A DNA stretch of 46,703 bases from Didymodactylos carnosus. Taxonomy: Eukaryota > Rotifera > Eurotatoria > Philodinida > Philodinidae. The translations under genes were made by a program, and so were the position numbers. The DNA is taken from NCBI GenBank assembly GCA_905250885.1, contig CAJNOQ010000560.1, positions 1 through 46,703 of the forward strand. Direction: 5' to 3'. The notes beneath the pieces were generated by a model. The model worked only from the letters and a program-made list of their open reading frames with translations, was not told where the DNA came from and ran no database searches. Position 1 is the stretch's first letter; every line of letters starts with the position of its first letter. Positions 20,821 through 32,746 of the stretch are shown one piece after another.

Positions 20821-22330
20821 AATTCTGCATCGATTCGATTGAATTGCAAGAACGCAAAAGAAGTCATTTTTTCTTATTTTAAAGTGAGAATTTATATTTC
20901 TTATACAGATAGATAGTCCACATTCTGTTTATAACATAAATAGTATACTACGCTATGTGTCTATAGACACGTGTATGATTGAAGATATGTGTTTTTGTTA
21001 TTTTCATTTTAACCCTTTACCCCCGACAGCAATTCCAGAAGATAGAGTATTGGTGTCTCCAGTATGGCAATAGTATGAGCAGATCGGACTACAGTGGTTA
21101 CAAAACTTGATCAACTGGGTGTATTTTCGATTTTTTTCCACAGCCATAAACGCTAAACAGGATTCAAATAGTGACCTGAGTAGGGAAAATTGTTTCCAAC
21201 AAGGTTTGAGAAACTAAAAATCATCACTAGATTCCCAATAATAACAGAATTTTCTAGAAAACCAAAGTCCTAGTTTTCTAGCACCTAGAACCTGCGAATA
21301 AAATTTTGTTCAAACTATGTAGAATGATAGAGCAAACAAGTCTCTGAAAAATGATATGTCTCCGAGCTCTCTACGACGTTTTTTGGTCGAATTATATCAA
21401 ATTTACGAAAAGCCCAAAATAGGACTTTTTGAAGTCATTTCCCCAATGGACACTCCAGTAACCATTCTGTATCATACCATCTCTTATCTACCTGGCTTCT
21501 CTGAAACTTTCGAAAGGCATTGATATTGGTAGTAGACATTATTATCGTTATATACTACACAATAGGTTATCAAGACGCATCTTGCCTGTTAGTAGAAAAA
21601 TATTTTCCGAAAAAAATCCAATTTTTCTGATTTTTCAAAAGTCATCGATTTTGTGATTCATCTTTTTCGGAGACAAACCAGCGAAACAGAATACTTCTTT
21701 AACCAATCGATAGCTTATGGAGTTCGCTACAAGACATCTCCCCAAAGCTTTTAAATTCCATGCTTTCTTAATTTCTTGCCATCGATCTACAAATGGTCGC
21801 TCCAGTGACCAAGGGAAGTAAAGGATTAAATGAGATATGCAAAAGAAGTCAGTGTCCGTTATGTACAAGACACTTCATATTTTCTTAACATAGTGTACAG
21901 ACTATTACTCGATTTAACGAATAAAACTCGAGTTTTTGCAGTTTATATCTGTTTTTTTTCACTTTTTCCAAAAATAAGTAATATACAGAGTAATACATAA
22001 CATTTAAACGAACGAAACAACATGCGAACAACTCCTTCCACTTTTGTTGTCACAAAGTTGAAATCGTTTATTATACGTATTTTGAATATCAAAACTGGTG
22101 CTCTTTTTACAAAATGTGCGAAATCTAGGGACTTCAACTAGCTACAACTTGGTGAAATATATTAACTTCGCAAGGTCTCAAACTAAAAATGCACTAAAGT
22201 GAGAAATGCATCACAGGTCGATGTCATCGGAGGAAGGCGTGATGATGACCAATTTGGACGTTGCAGATGCATGAGATGGTGGCCGATATTTGCTGCCTCC
22301 TCACACTACAACGCATCTCACAGCATCGCG
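20821..22330. other. Non-coding stretch
   Basis: No domain, RNA gene or distinct repeat was recognised. Short frames on both strands lack motifs. Confidence 0.4.
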
Positions 22331-22339
22331 ACACTTATC

Positions 22340-23650
22340 CCAATTTACACATTTAGACATCTAGAGCTTTAGATCTTTAGAGATTAGACATTTACACTTT
22401 TAGACTTTTAGACACTTAGAGATTTCGACTTTTAGTCTTCGACATAATAATACTTTTAGTTATTTAGCGGTTCAGAGTTTCAGACACTTAGACATTTAGT
22501 GATTGAGCCTTTTCGGCATTTAGAGACTTTTAGACATTTGGAGATGGCCAATTAGATATTTTGACAATCAGAGATTTCGACTTTTTGTCTTTGCGACATT
22601 AAGACTTTTAGACATTTAGAGATTTAAAGACTTATCTGGCGATTGAGGCTTTTAGAGTTTTAAACTTTCAGGGATTTCAAGTTCTAGACTTTCAGAGTTT
22701 TAGACTTTTAGTCTTTGAGACATTAAGACCTTTAGACATTTACATGTTTAGAGGTTTACACATTTAGAATATTAGAGATTTAGACTTTTAGTCTTCGACA
22801 TAATAATACTTTTAGTTATTTAGCGGTTCAGAGTTTCAGACACTTAGACATTTAGTGATTGAGCCTTTTCGGCATTTAGAGACTTTTAGACATTTGGAGA
22901 TGGCCAATTAGATATTTTGACAATCAGAGATTTCGACTTTTTGTCTTTGCGACATTAAGACTTTTAGACATTTAGAGATTTAAAGACTTATCTGGCGATT
23001 GAGGCTTTTAGAGTTTTAAACTTTCAGGGATTTCAAGTTCTAGACTTTCAGAGTTTTAGACTTTTAGTCTTTGAGACATTAAGACCTTTAGACATTTACA
23101 TGTTTAGAGGTTTACACATTTAGAATATTAGAGATTTAGACTTTTAGTCTTTGAGAGGTTGATACTGTTAGGCAATTAGAAATTTAGGGATTAAGGCTTT
23201 TCGACTTTCAAAGATACTTTTAGTTTTTGAGACATTAAGACTCTTAGACAATTAGAGATTTGGACGTTTAGAGATTTAGAGTTTTAGTCTTTGAGACGTT
23301 AAGACTGTTAGACAATTAGAGATTTCGACTTTAAAGATTGCGACATTTAGTGATTGAGGCTTTTCGACTTTCGGAGATTTCGACTTTTAGTCTCTGGGAC
23401 ATTAAGACTTTTAGACATTTTCAATTTTAGAGATTTCGACTTTTAGTCTTTGAGACGTTAAGACTCTTAGACAATTAAAGGTTTAGACATTTAGAGATTT
23501 AGGCTTTTAGTCTTTGAGAGGCTGAGACTCTTAGACTGTTAGACATCAAGACTTTGGGTATTTGCACTTTTGGACTTTTGCAGATTTAGACTTTTAGGTT
23601 TTGAGACATTTTGGAGATATTGATATTTAGACTCTTAGAATTTAAAAGGT
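22340..23650. repeat. Degenerate minisatellite with a 356-bp higher-order duplication
   Basis: About 1.3 kb consists of variants of a word close to GAGACATTTAGACTTTTAGA, with sub-words TTTAGACATTTAGAG, GAGATTTCGACTTTTAG and AGTCTTTGAGACATTAAGAC. One block is duplicated almost exactly with a 356-bp shift: TCTTCGACATAATAATAC begins at 22436 and again at 22792. The second block runs to about 23150 before diverging. The near-identity of these two blocks, against loose similarity elsewhere, indicates a recent unequal exchange or slippage event. No coding frame spans it. Confidence 0.85.
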
Positions 23651-24015
23651 CTCATTTAAAATTTGGATGTAACTTAATTCATGTGTTCATCTCTTTATGA
23701 GGAGTTAACGTTAAAATAAAATGCTACTGTACGGCTAATTTCTTAATCTGGAAAGAGTTATTTTAGGAATATGAAGGGCTCGCGAAAAAAAGCTGGCGGC
23801 ATTTTTCAGTAGGTAACTGCTTTTTCTGTTCATGCGCATCATAATCGCAGTGCTGAAGAAAAGAAAAGCCCCTAGTGAATGTACTTGAATTCGTATTAGA
23901 AATAAAAGAAAATGACGTAGTTCTTTCGTTATAGTCGTCAGAGAATTTCTCTCTTTTCTTTGGTTTCTGAACTCTTTCGGCCCATAGTACATAATATGAC
24001 AGAAAGATATATCAG
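23651..24015. other. Non-coding stretch
   Basis: No recognisable gene. One minus-strand 85-residue frame lacks motifs and is probably chance. Confidence 0.35.
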
Positions 24016-24026
24016 TCTTTGTCTAG

Positions 24027-24100
24027 CACCAATAGTTCAATGGTACGTGTCTCGCTCTCTATTCTTTAGGTCTCATGTTCGAATCCGCCAGTCGCCGTCA
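24027..24100 (+). tRNA. tRNA-like sequence (pseudo-tRNA or SINE head)
   Basis: An A-box-like AATAGTTCAATGGTACGTG is followed 40 nt later by a B box ATGTTCGAATCCGC. No acceptor stem pairs well and the anticodon arm is not convincing, so this is a polymerase III promoter relic rather than a working tRNA. Confidence 0.35.
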
Positions 24101-24227
24101 TTTCGTAAGTAGTTTCTTCTACTTCTACACTAGGGAGAAGGATAGAGATATCTTGAAGGAAATGAACTATATAGACAGCCATAACGATAGTGACACATAA
24201 CATTCTTTGTTTTTGTTTTTTTCGGAA

Positions 24228-24450
24228 GTTTTGATAAACGTGTTTGAACGCTTCAAATGTTTCATTTCTAGGCGGTTTTTAAGCGTTTGATGAACAAAAC
24301 GCGTTTGAACGCTACTTGCCAGGTAAACGCGTTCGAACGCGTTAGTATAGAAGCGAAACAAAAGGCGTTTGAACGCTGCAAATGTTTCATTTTTAAGCCG
24401 TTTACACGCGTTTAAATTGCATTTATAAACGCCGTTCGTAAACGTGTTTT
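24228..24450. mobile_element. Palindromic element with GCGTTTGAACGC motifs
   Basis: The words GCGTTTGAACGC, GCGTTCGAACGC and AAACGCG recur on both strands, with a near-repeat (TTTGAACGCT.CAAATGTTTC at about 24241 and 24365). It is non-coding and probably MITE-like. The ends are not sharp. Confidence 0.45.
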
Positions 24451-26414
24451 TTAGAGTCGAAATTGTTACATGGGTTGACGAACGACGAGTTTGTTGTTGT
24501 CTCTTACTCTTTCTTTCTACTTTTTGGATTTAATCTTTAGCTTTTAGTGTTTGCATTTATACAATTCGTTTATCATCACGATGTTAACGATAAAGAATAT
24601 TACGAGTGGAAACGGCGGGAACTATGCTTATCCAAGGCGCAGGCATGATATCTTATATACACTCTTGTTGAGTGTGTATAGTGTGAACAAAACTTAAAGT
24701 TGAAATGTCATTAGGCGAGATGCTACTGAAATTCACACAGCGATGTGTCATTAGTAGTAGACGACGAGTTTCATCAGATTAAGCTGTTTAAGCATTCTAA
24801 AGTGTATTCTCAGTAAAACATCGTAGAAAATAATGCTTAGTTCTGTAAGTGTGACTAAATCGTATTTCTGGCTTTTTACAGCTCTCATGACACACGAAAA
24901 CAATGTAGAATTCATCAATATTTGTTTTTGTTGTCTCTATTTATATTCCCTTTTCGTATCTTCGTCTCTTTCTGCTTTTACATGTCTGAAGTGTGCATGC
25001 ATTGACAGTTTTGCGTTCTGTAAGTCAGGTATTATGTTAAGCGCTTGGTACAGCTGAATACTCTTATGCAGAGTTGTGACTAATATCGTTTTCTGTGATA
25101 AAACTCATCATATGGAAGCCGATTTGTACCACGAGAGCACCATCTAGTCGTAGAATCTATGTGCTTCTCGGTGTGTAGTTGCATCTCAATAGTGCCTCTC
25201 ACTGAGAATTTCTCTTTTATCATTTCTTCATCGAAGAATCTGAAGACTTCTTATCAGTGTGGGAGATAGCTAACAAGAAAGCTTGGAACTGATTACCATG
25301 CACATCTTTTTTAGTGGAGCCACTATGTGAAGTATATGTATTTATAACAACTTCACCAAGAGTTTTATAGTACATATGGTTAAGTATACATTTTCTATCT
25401 TTTTTGTAGTTGTTTCTCGCACAGCATACACACGAAGTCAGAAAACAATGAAAAATTCATAAATTATTCGCATGATTTTGCATTCTAGAAAGCGTTTTCA
25501 ACACAGTTCTTTCATAATGTATTTCTTACTCTGCTTCATTCTTTATTTCGATCGAATAGCATCCGACTATATTGCATATGATCTGACACGGAACAGTAAG
25601 TAGATGGATCCACGATATTGTACTTGTTAGTCATGACTTCAGAACTAACAAAATATGGGAATTTAATAAAACTGGCATAAAGCAATAGTGAGATATAGGG
25701 TTTCAGCAAAACAATATTGTATCCGCTAGTCGAACTATTCTGATAGTCACTGTAAAAATGATAGATCATCAAAGTAGTTGAACCGTAATGAACATAAATT
25801 TTGATGGATTTTATAAAATAAGCAAACGAAGTTTTAGATTAGATCATCGTGTTATTGATGATTTTTCTGGTCATCGATATCTGAAAACACAGTAGACCAA
25901 GCGTGGACATTATCAACACCGGCTGTTTCCCTCCACGCTTTGGTGATGTAGTGCACACGGACTGGTTATGCAACGCGTAAGTTCTGGATAGCTGTCGAAC
26001 TCTATGACATGGATACCACTAGATAAACTGTAGCTTTCAGTTGGAGAAAAAAGAAGCATCGCCAGTAATTCTCTCGTCGCATCTTCGTTTGTTTTCTGTC
26101 ATCGTTGACCCAATTCCAAGTTTTCTCAAGCAGCGAGAAAGTACTGGCCTTATAACGAAATAATGTTGATCCTAATAGAAGAAATGCAATCTTGTTGAAA
26201 ATTGTACTTCGAACTCAACTGAATTTCTGTCGTAATATATACCATCATCTTGACAAATCTTACCAAGATTGTGCCGTGCTGAGACCCTTTAGAGATTTTT
26301 CAACAATTTTAAATATAAATCCTGCTAGGAATTTTATTAAATTTTGATCTCAGAGGTTCAGTTTAGATTTAATTCTATTACTCTAACTTTATTATTATTC
26401 TCTGGCTTTTTTAG
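24451..26414. other. Non-coding stretch upstream of the membrane-protein gene
   Basis: No signal-peptide exon or domain could be recognised. Short frames near 24833-25057 (+) and 25536-25772 (-) are hydrophobic but show no motif. The 5' exons of the gene at 26415 may lie here undetected or may be lost. Confidence 0.35.
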
Positions 26415-27942
26415 TCCCTTACGCTGAGTATAGTACTATTAACAGCAGCAACGCTAAATGGGTTCCTATCTGGCTTAATTATACAGTGATTATCAATAGT
26501 CTTGAACTTACTAGACGTTGGTATTACAATAGCACTATGATTTCAACGACAGTAAGTCAATCCAGTCATTACTGGTCGAACAACTCATACGTGCCAAAAG
26601 AAAAGTTATCAGCAAACCCGACGCAATTAAACTTAACTGGTGTAGAACTTAACCTCACTGGATTCTATAGTACAGATGGCAACACCTACGGTCTAGGGCT
26701 ACAAATAATCGGTACGCAAACTGCGTTACAGTTTTCTCCCTTGATGATAGAGAGTTGCAGAGAATGGCGCTATTTCATATTGTCAAATTCGATCCTTTTG
26801 ATTACAAGACAGATCTATACATGGTCTAGAAGGTACCAGTTTCACTGTATCTTAGCATCTTAAAAGGATTCACATTAAAGTTAAAACGCCACCTAACTCA
26901 CATTTTCTATTGTTTTAGAAGTGAAGCTTATTGATACCAGTTGTAGTTCGACAGTTGAAGAGGGCACATGCAAGGCATATGTTCATATCAACGATAAAAT
27001 CACTTTGACATATCGCGTCTAGTGTCCATACATGGTATCAAGTTCTTCTCTGATATGTCATATAGTACCAGTTTCGAAATATCTCACAGTAATTTAACTA
27101 TGGATATGAATGAAACAAATGACACTTTGCTTCAAATGAGAGTTCAATACTCATTTCCTAATGGTTACCAAGGCACAGTAAATGAAATGAGCAGCATATC
27201 GTTGGGTAAGCGTCTTTCGTTTTCATGCTGTAAAAACAATTCATATCTCAAAAATACACCAAGAGATGTTCTTCAGCATCAACAATCGATCTTTTAGCAC
27301 CTATAAGTTCAACACACGAAGTGAATGCAACTGCAGAAGGCTCGACGTGTATGATCATAGGCATCTATGATATCAACGTCACGTGCTATCGCAGTGTTTC
27401 ATATTATTTAAGTCACAATGATAGGAATATATCCAGCATGATACATAATAGCACAACTGATCGTATTAATCAGACATTCACACTGATGGTGACAACACAT
27501 AGTCTCGATTTTATACTTGTATTAAGCATCGAATATGATTTAATCTGGACAAAATATCATATTACAGTCGACAACCTCAATTGCTCTACACGTATGTGCC
27601 GTCTAAACGCTGATCAATGGCAGTTGTAGAAATTATTCACAGACAACAACTTCTGTGTCTCTTCTTGTTTAGATTCAGGTAACTGCTCTATCCGTAACTT
27701 CCATTTCAAATATCTCATACTGCAGTACGCTGTGATCCACATGTGTGAGTAATTTTTAATATATGAGATGCTACCCATTACACTGTTTGGAAATTCTATT
27801 GATAGTAGCAATTATTAGACAATTTACGGTCAGTAAATCACATCACGGAAAACTATTTCTTTCTAAAAGTATTATTTCAGCAGTTCTTGCTGAACTAATG
27901 GAGAATTTTTTAGGCGTTCATATAGTCACTAAAATACTTATG

Positions 27943-27981
27943 TATAATATATATAATATATATAATATATATAATATATAT
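27943..27981. repeat. 9-bp AT microsatellite
   Basis: About four and a half copies of TATAATATA lie in tandem. It is a simple-sequence tract inside the long intron. Confidence 0.85.
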
Positions 27982-28149
27982 GAGATAACAGGTAATCTGA
28001 TTTTCCTGAAATTCCAAACGTAGTACTACCCATACACTATAATAGTTTATAACAAAGACATTTGGAAGTGTAGTGACCATTGATATACTCACTAAAGTGC
28101 TTGTGCTCGAAACAGTGCGGATACTCACACATCTGTGCTAGGCATGCAA

Positions 28150-28975
28150 CAATCTGATAGTTCGGTCACCGGACGGTTTGTTATCCAACACGTTCAGTCA
28201 CCGGACGTGTCCGGCCTGGAAACTTGATACGACCGAACGTGTTCGGACGAAGATCGCAAATACGATGGTTAATATTTTTCTCATCCGAGATATCGGCGAG
28301 CGTTCTGCTGAGAAACTATCAGAACAAAGTACCATAAACCTTATAACGATACATTTCAATTAGGACTACAATTTTCTATCTGCTTTATTTGCACAAGGAA
28401 GAATAGCATTTTTGCATGAAAACAAACTAAATTAATCTGCTACAGAGGTCACATTAGTAAAGTATGCATTAGTTAGAGAGTAAATCAGATATAGTGGAAA
28501 CTAAAGGTAGTTTGGACTTCCTGGAATAAAGCAAACATAAAGCTGCTGCTCTAATTCAAACTTTTCTTTACATGACAATCTACGGCTACGGCGTAATCAT
28601 GACTGCTCCTTCGTTTAGTGTAATCTTCAAAATTTTTAGTGTTTTACAGAGGTTTCTTTCATGTGTTTTTTCGCTTTCATGTTCTTAGCTGTGACAAACT
28701 ATTTCTTTTAAACCTTTGGTAGCGAATTCCTCACTGACCGAACATGTTCGGTAGCGATCCGGTAGAACACACATTCTCTCACATTGTACACTGGTTAGTC
28801 TATTTTCTCACTGGCTCGTTCCTTGAAAAACTTCAGTTTCATCCCATTTGTCTTTCATTCGGACTAAGCATGTAACAATCCCAAGCTGGAGCTCGCTGAT
28901 AGACACCGAACATGTTTGGTTGCGAACCGTTTGGTGACCGAACATGTTCGGTAACGTGCCGATCGGTGAGCCCTG
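28150..28975. mobile_element. Element with ACCGAACATGTTCGGT-type palindromic ends
   Basis: Both ends carry palindromic words around CCGAAC and GTTCGG: TTCGGTCACCGGACGG and ACCGAACGTGTTCGG at 28160-28245, and ACCGAACATGTTCGGT variants at 28740-28755 and 28905-28955. The interior is non-coding. This looks like one 0.8-kb non-autonomous element or two adjacent copies inserted in the intron of the membrane-protein gene. Exact borders and a target duplication are not clear. Confidence 0.5.
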
Positions 28976-29039
28976 GCTTGTCTAATCTCTGCGTGGCTTA
29001 TGAACCACTACAGAATGAGTGACATGTCGAGTATGATTA

Positions 29040-29580
29040 CAGGGTGTTGCAAAACCTTTACGTCCCCCTGGTTCGACCTTAAGGTCAAATGATTTCACTA
29101 AGTATTTTATACCAAAGCGAAACCCGTAAAAAACTGCATCGATGAGTGGTGCCACTATGCTAAGCGTAGTCGATTACCTATATTTCATGGCATTTCCAGG
29201 TTCCCAGAGATGTCTACTCGGAGATAGACACGTGCTCGAGGAAAGCAAGACCTGTCCCAAGGACCATAGCTGGAGAGCTGAGACTTGCATCTTGTAGAGT
29301 AACGTCCGGACTACCTATACATGCAATAAAATTACTAACATTGTATGTTAGGTTTTTGACAATGGTACTGATGATCGTTTTTTCATATATTGGATATCAT
29401 AGGATCTATGACATTTTGATATATAGTTTAAGATCTTTTAATAATGTAACAGGCAATATTTGGTCTAATTACACTCATCGATGCAGTTTTTTACGGGTTT
29501 CACTTTGGTATAAAATACTTAGTGAAATCATTTGACCTTAAGGTCGAACCAGGGGGGCGTAAAGGTTTTGCAACACCCTG
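29040..29580. mobile_element. Tc1/mariner deletion derivative, 541 bp, TA-flanked
   Basis: It starts CAGGGTGTTGCAAAACC and ends GGTTTTGCAACACCCTG, with TA on each side (29038-29039 and 29581-29582). The inverted repeats are about 105 bp and nearly perfect, including a shared TTTTATACCAAA.(C/T)GAAA(C/G)CC phrase. The interior retains a short frame reading RKARPVPRTIAGELRLASCR (about 29242-29301), which resembles the DNA-binding helix-turn-helix region of Tc1/mariner transposases; the catalytic part is gone. The ends are related to those of the element at 32747-33654. Confidence 0.75.
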
Positions 29581-29582
29581 TA

Positions 29583-30070
29583 GTTTGGTTGTCATAGACG
29601 ATGACAGTTTATCGCACAGACTGCAACACGATTTTGTGAATTGTTGTATCCACAACACAAACAGCATTTATCTCTAAATCGAGACTCAGAATTTTGGCTG
29701 CTCTTCACATTGGTGTAGTTCTTTGTTAGTAATTGTCTTTTACGGTGCTGTGCTCCTTGGAGAACTGCGTATGTGTGGAGTATAATATATGGCCTAGACT
29801 CTAGCATAATCATTTTGAGTAAACATGCGGTTTTCTTCCAAACAAATATTGAAGTATTTTGTAACGATGTTTTTGACTACACGTATTGTCAGGAACTATC
29901 ATCCTTTATAAACTAGCACGATATTTGCACTGCTATACTCACGGTGTTGCCCATTTTCAATTAGCATATTAATTAAGCAGAAGGTGCTTAACATACATTG
30001 GCTCTTACTTTAACTGTGGATCCTATCTTATCATCTCCTGTCACAGCATAAATTATTGAACTATTTCTAG
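29583..30070. other. Intron remainder
   Basis: No motif was recognised between the mariner derivative and the Ser/Thr stalk exon. The polypyrimidine-poor acceptor CTATTTCTAG at 30061-30070 ends it. Confidence 0.4.
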
Positions 30071-31370
30071 AAACAATTGAAATCACAGAAAACACAGCTT
30101 TTACTTATACAACGCCAGATGAATATTCCTTTACAAAGAATAATGCAACTGATTCCATTGCAGCTACAACAGCAACCACGTTCCTTAGAACGAGTATGAA
30201 TGATTCAGTTTCAACTTAATAGGGGAAAACTTGAAACTTGCATTTATGCAGAACATGCTCTGGTGGGATGCATGGGCTCGTATTTTTTCTCATAATGATG
30301 AGTATAGGTTACTACGTAAGTTCTAAGAATGGCAAGGTCAGACAATTTGCTTCGAAAGGCTTACCATGGTAACTTTATTGAGTGACTCAATTTCCATAGA
30401 TATAACTGCCCCGGTGCCTAGTTTACAAAACTGGCAACCGCAACTCGCTAGCTCTGTTGGTTCAAAAGTTATTAAAAAAATATCCGACTGCATTCTATTC
30501 AGAAACAGATAGTAGTTTGAGTTTGAGATATCTAAGTGAATACAAACGAAGGCATACATTCATTGCATATGAACTGACCTACCTTCCGTCAGGGACACGG
30601 GTCATGTGACGAAATTGCATAAAGGATAGTAATATTAATCTTCTCATATTTCAGCATGTGTGCCTGTAGCAGCAACAATTGGCATTGCAGTCGGATCTGT
30701 AGCGCTTATCTTTCTAGTTGAAGCTCTAGTTTATGCCATTTTATACTTCAGAAGCAAATGGGCAACAGTAAGTCTTAAAATAGTCTGGCTTCTCTGGAAA
30801 AGCTTGCAACATTTTCGGTACACTTGTTCTTTAACACTAGTCAATAGCTATCGGCTCATTCCTACTTGCGATTAAACTGAATGTAGTGAGCTCGTATTCT
30901 TACTTTGAGAGTTTCATAACTTGGGATATTCACCTAAAAGAAATTCAGACATGAAAACGCAGCTTTTTCCGTTAAACATGGATAATATCATGCTCATCTT
31001 TAATAATCGTCAGCTCACACAGAGAGGAAAGTTCACATAGCAAAAAATTCCATGGTATACCTTAGACATCATGTCGACATATGGATGGCTCAAATCAAAA
31101 TTCTTTTTCTGATTATTGTGACAAATTAAAATCAGGAATTGATAGACTTTATCAGCAGATGCTACAGAATTCGCAATCGTTCCGCTCACTGCATACATGG
31201 TGCTTCACTTGACTCTCCTGCTACTATGAAGGTCGCACGATCTCTCTTCCCCATGGTTAGGTCATTATACTGAGACGGAGTTGTATGGTTGTATGTTTAC
31301 TAATCAGATGTGTAGCTCATCAAGAACTACACATTTTCTGCAATCCCTACTCTTTACTTTACTAAAAACG

Positions 31371-31604
31371 CCAGTTTTTATCCGCCATATAACCGGCTAC
31401 GCGTTGACTGTGATTCAACTGTATCACACAAGTCTGTTAGTTCAATTACGTCTTCTTCTAGATACCAAATACCAGCGACGTACAGCTTAGTACATTTCCA
31501 GAATGATTGTTTAAATCACATAATGGAGTATGGTAAAAGTAAAGAAATGGACACATTGAGCATCAGATATTTGTCGATCCAGTGGTGCGAGAATGTCACT
31601 TTCT
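31371..31604 (+). pseudogene. Possible cytoplasmic-tail exon of the membrane protein
   Basis: After a branchpoint-like TTACTAA and an acceptor GCCAG at 31370, one frame reads SFYPPYNRLRVDCDSTVSHK, then a Ser-rich run and SRYQIPATYSLV, ending near 31604. Two tyrosines in YQIP and TYSLV contexts resemble SH2-binding sites. The frame needs phase 2, whereas the TM exon ends in phase 0, so another exon must lie between. A candidate starts after ACACTAG at 30838. The assignment is tentative. Confidence 0.25.
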
Positions 31605-32746
31605 CTGATTTATACTGGCTGGACGTTCGATGACGCACGCTTTCACTATTTTCATATATTCTTCACTTTCATGTAAACAATTCGCATTCTCTTTGCAAAA
31701 CAAGGGTTTCCATACTAGCCACAGTAAATACAGTTTTCTCTTATACTTGAAAGTGGGAATTCACTCCAGGGGTGCCAACTGTAAAATCCACAGTGCGGAA
31801 GAAAATCCGTTAAAACCGGAAAAAAAGTATTAAAAATCGGAAACAACAATTTTTTTGAGAACACCTTAAGAAGGTAAAGACACCAGGCTTCTTCTGCTAT
31901 AGTAAAGCATGTTCGTATTCAACAAAAAAAAGACATTCAACAACAGTTAAAAAGATCTAATATTTCAAGCATTGATTGTTTTGTTGTGCCAGGAACACAG
32001 GTGCGTTTACGTTTTCCAGTGACGTTTTGTGTTTTCTGATGTTTATTCCCACCTGAACCTTATGGAAGTCATTCTCATAGACGGCCCCTGACGTCGATGA
32101 CGTCATCCTACCAAAAAGTATAAGATCTGTCAACGATTTTCGAAGAAAATTAATTAACATCTAGAGATCAATGACTAGACTATGCCTTTATGCATAAAAA
32201 ACGAAATGAACACATTTTTTCTGTACTATTCCAATATATATCACGGAACTGATCCATGACGTGTACGTTTATCTTTCAAATAAACACAGTTATATCATAT
32301 ATGTGACACACATGGAAAAAGAAAAACAAAGAACGTTCTTTGTTTCAGCACGAGCAATAAGCGGTCGTAAATGTTAAATTACGCCAAAATACTACAGTCA
32401 TAAACGGCCCGTGATACGCTTCCATGTAAACGATAGAATTCAGCAGGTTACCGACGTCGTTTATTGTCGTTAGCGTAGAGCTGATCTCGATTTTGATCTA
32501 CTATCAATAGTGTCAATTTCAAGAAAAAAAATTGTTTTTCAAATTTTCAAAAGTTTTGACAAAAAAATGTTTTCCCTGAGTTCTGGACATCGAAAAACCT
32601 TTGAATCTGAAATTCAAAATAATTTTTCAAAATTAGCCTTAATGTGAAACTCCGTTTAGTTCACCTGTAAATGATAAAACAAAGTTATGATAGATAGTAC
32701 AGTCAGATTACCCGAATGGTTATAAGACATCGTACTTATAAACTAC
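31605..32746. other. Non-coding stretch
   Basis: No recognisable gene, RNA or clear repeat. Short frames on both strands lack motifs. Confidence 0.4.

Larger units (their letters stand above)
26415..30767 (+). pseudogene. Single-pass membrane protein with N-glycosylated extracellular repeats, decayed
   Basis: Exons recognisable by frame and splice signals are 26415-~26875, ~26920-27207, 27298-27591, 27672-~27741, 30071-30193 and 30655-30767. Several junctions agree in phase: 27207/27298 is phase 1 and 30193/30655 is phase 1. Two related extracellular repeats each contain an EG(T/S)C motif (SSTVEEGTCKAYVHIN and NATAEGSTCMIIGIYDINVT) and many N-X-S/T sites, so they may be Ig-like or another beta-sandwich fold. 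A Thr/Ser-rich stalk and a TM helix (PVAATIGIAVGSVALIFLVE) follow, then basic residues. Frameshifts near 26740 and 27030 and stops near 26828 and 27022 show it is broken. DNA elements sit in the long intron. Confidence 0.55.

Noticed and set aside
22340-23650. Possible CRISPR-like regular array
   Set aside because: The words are degenerate, have no constant spacer length and no exact repeat, and the context is eukaryotic, so it is a minisatellite.
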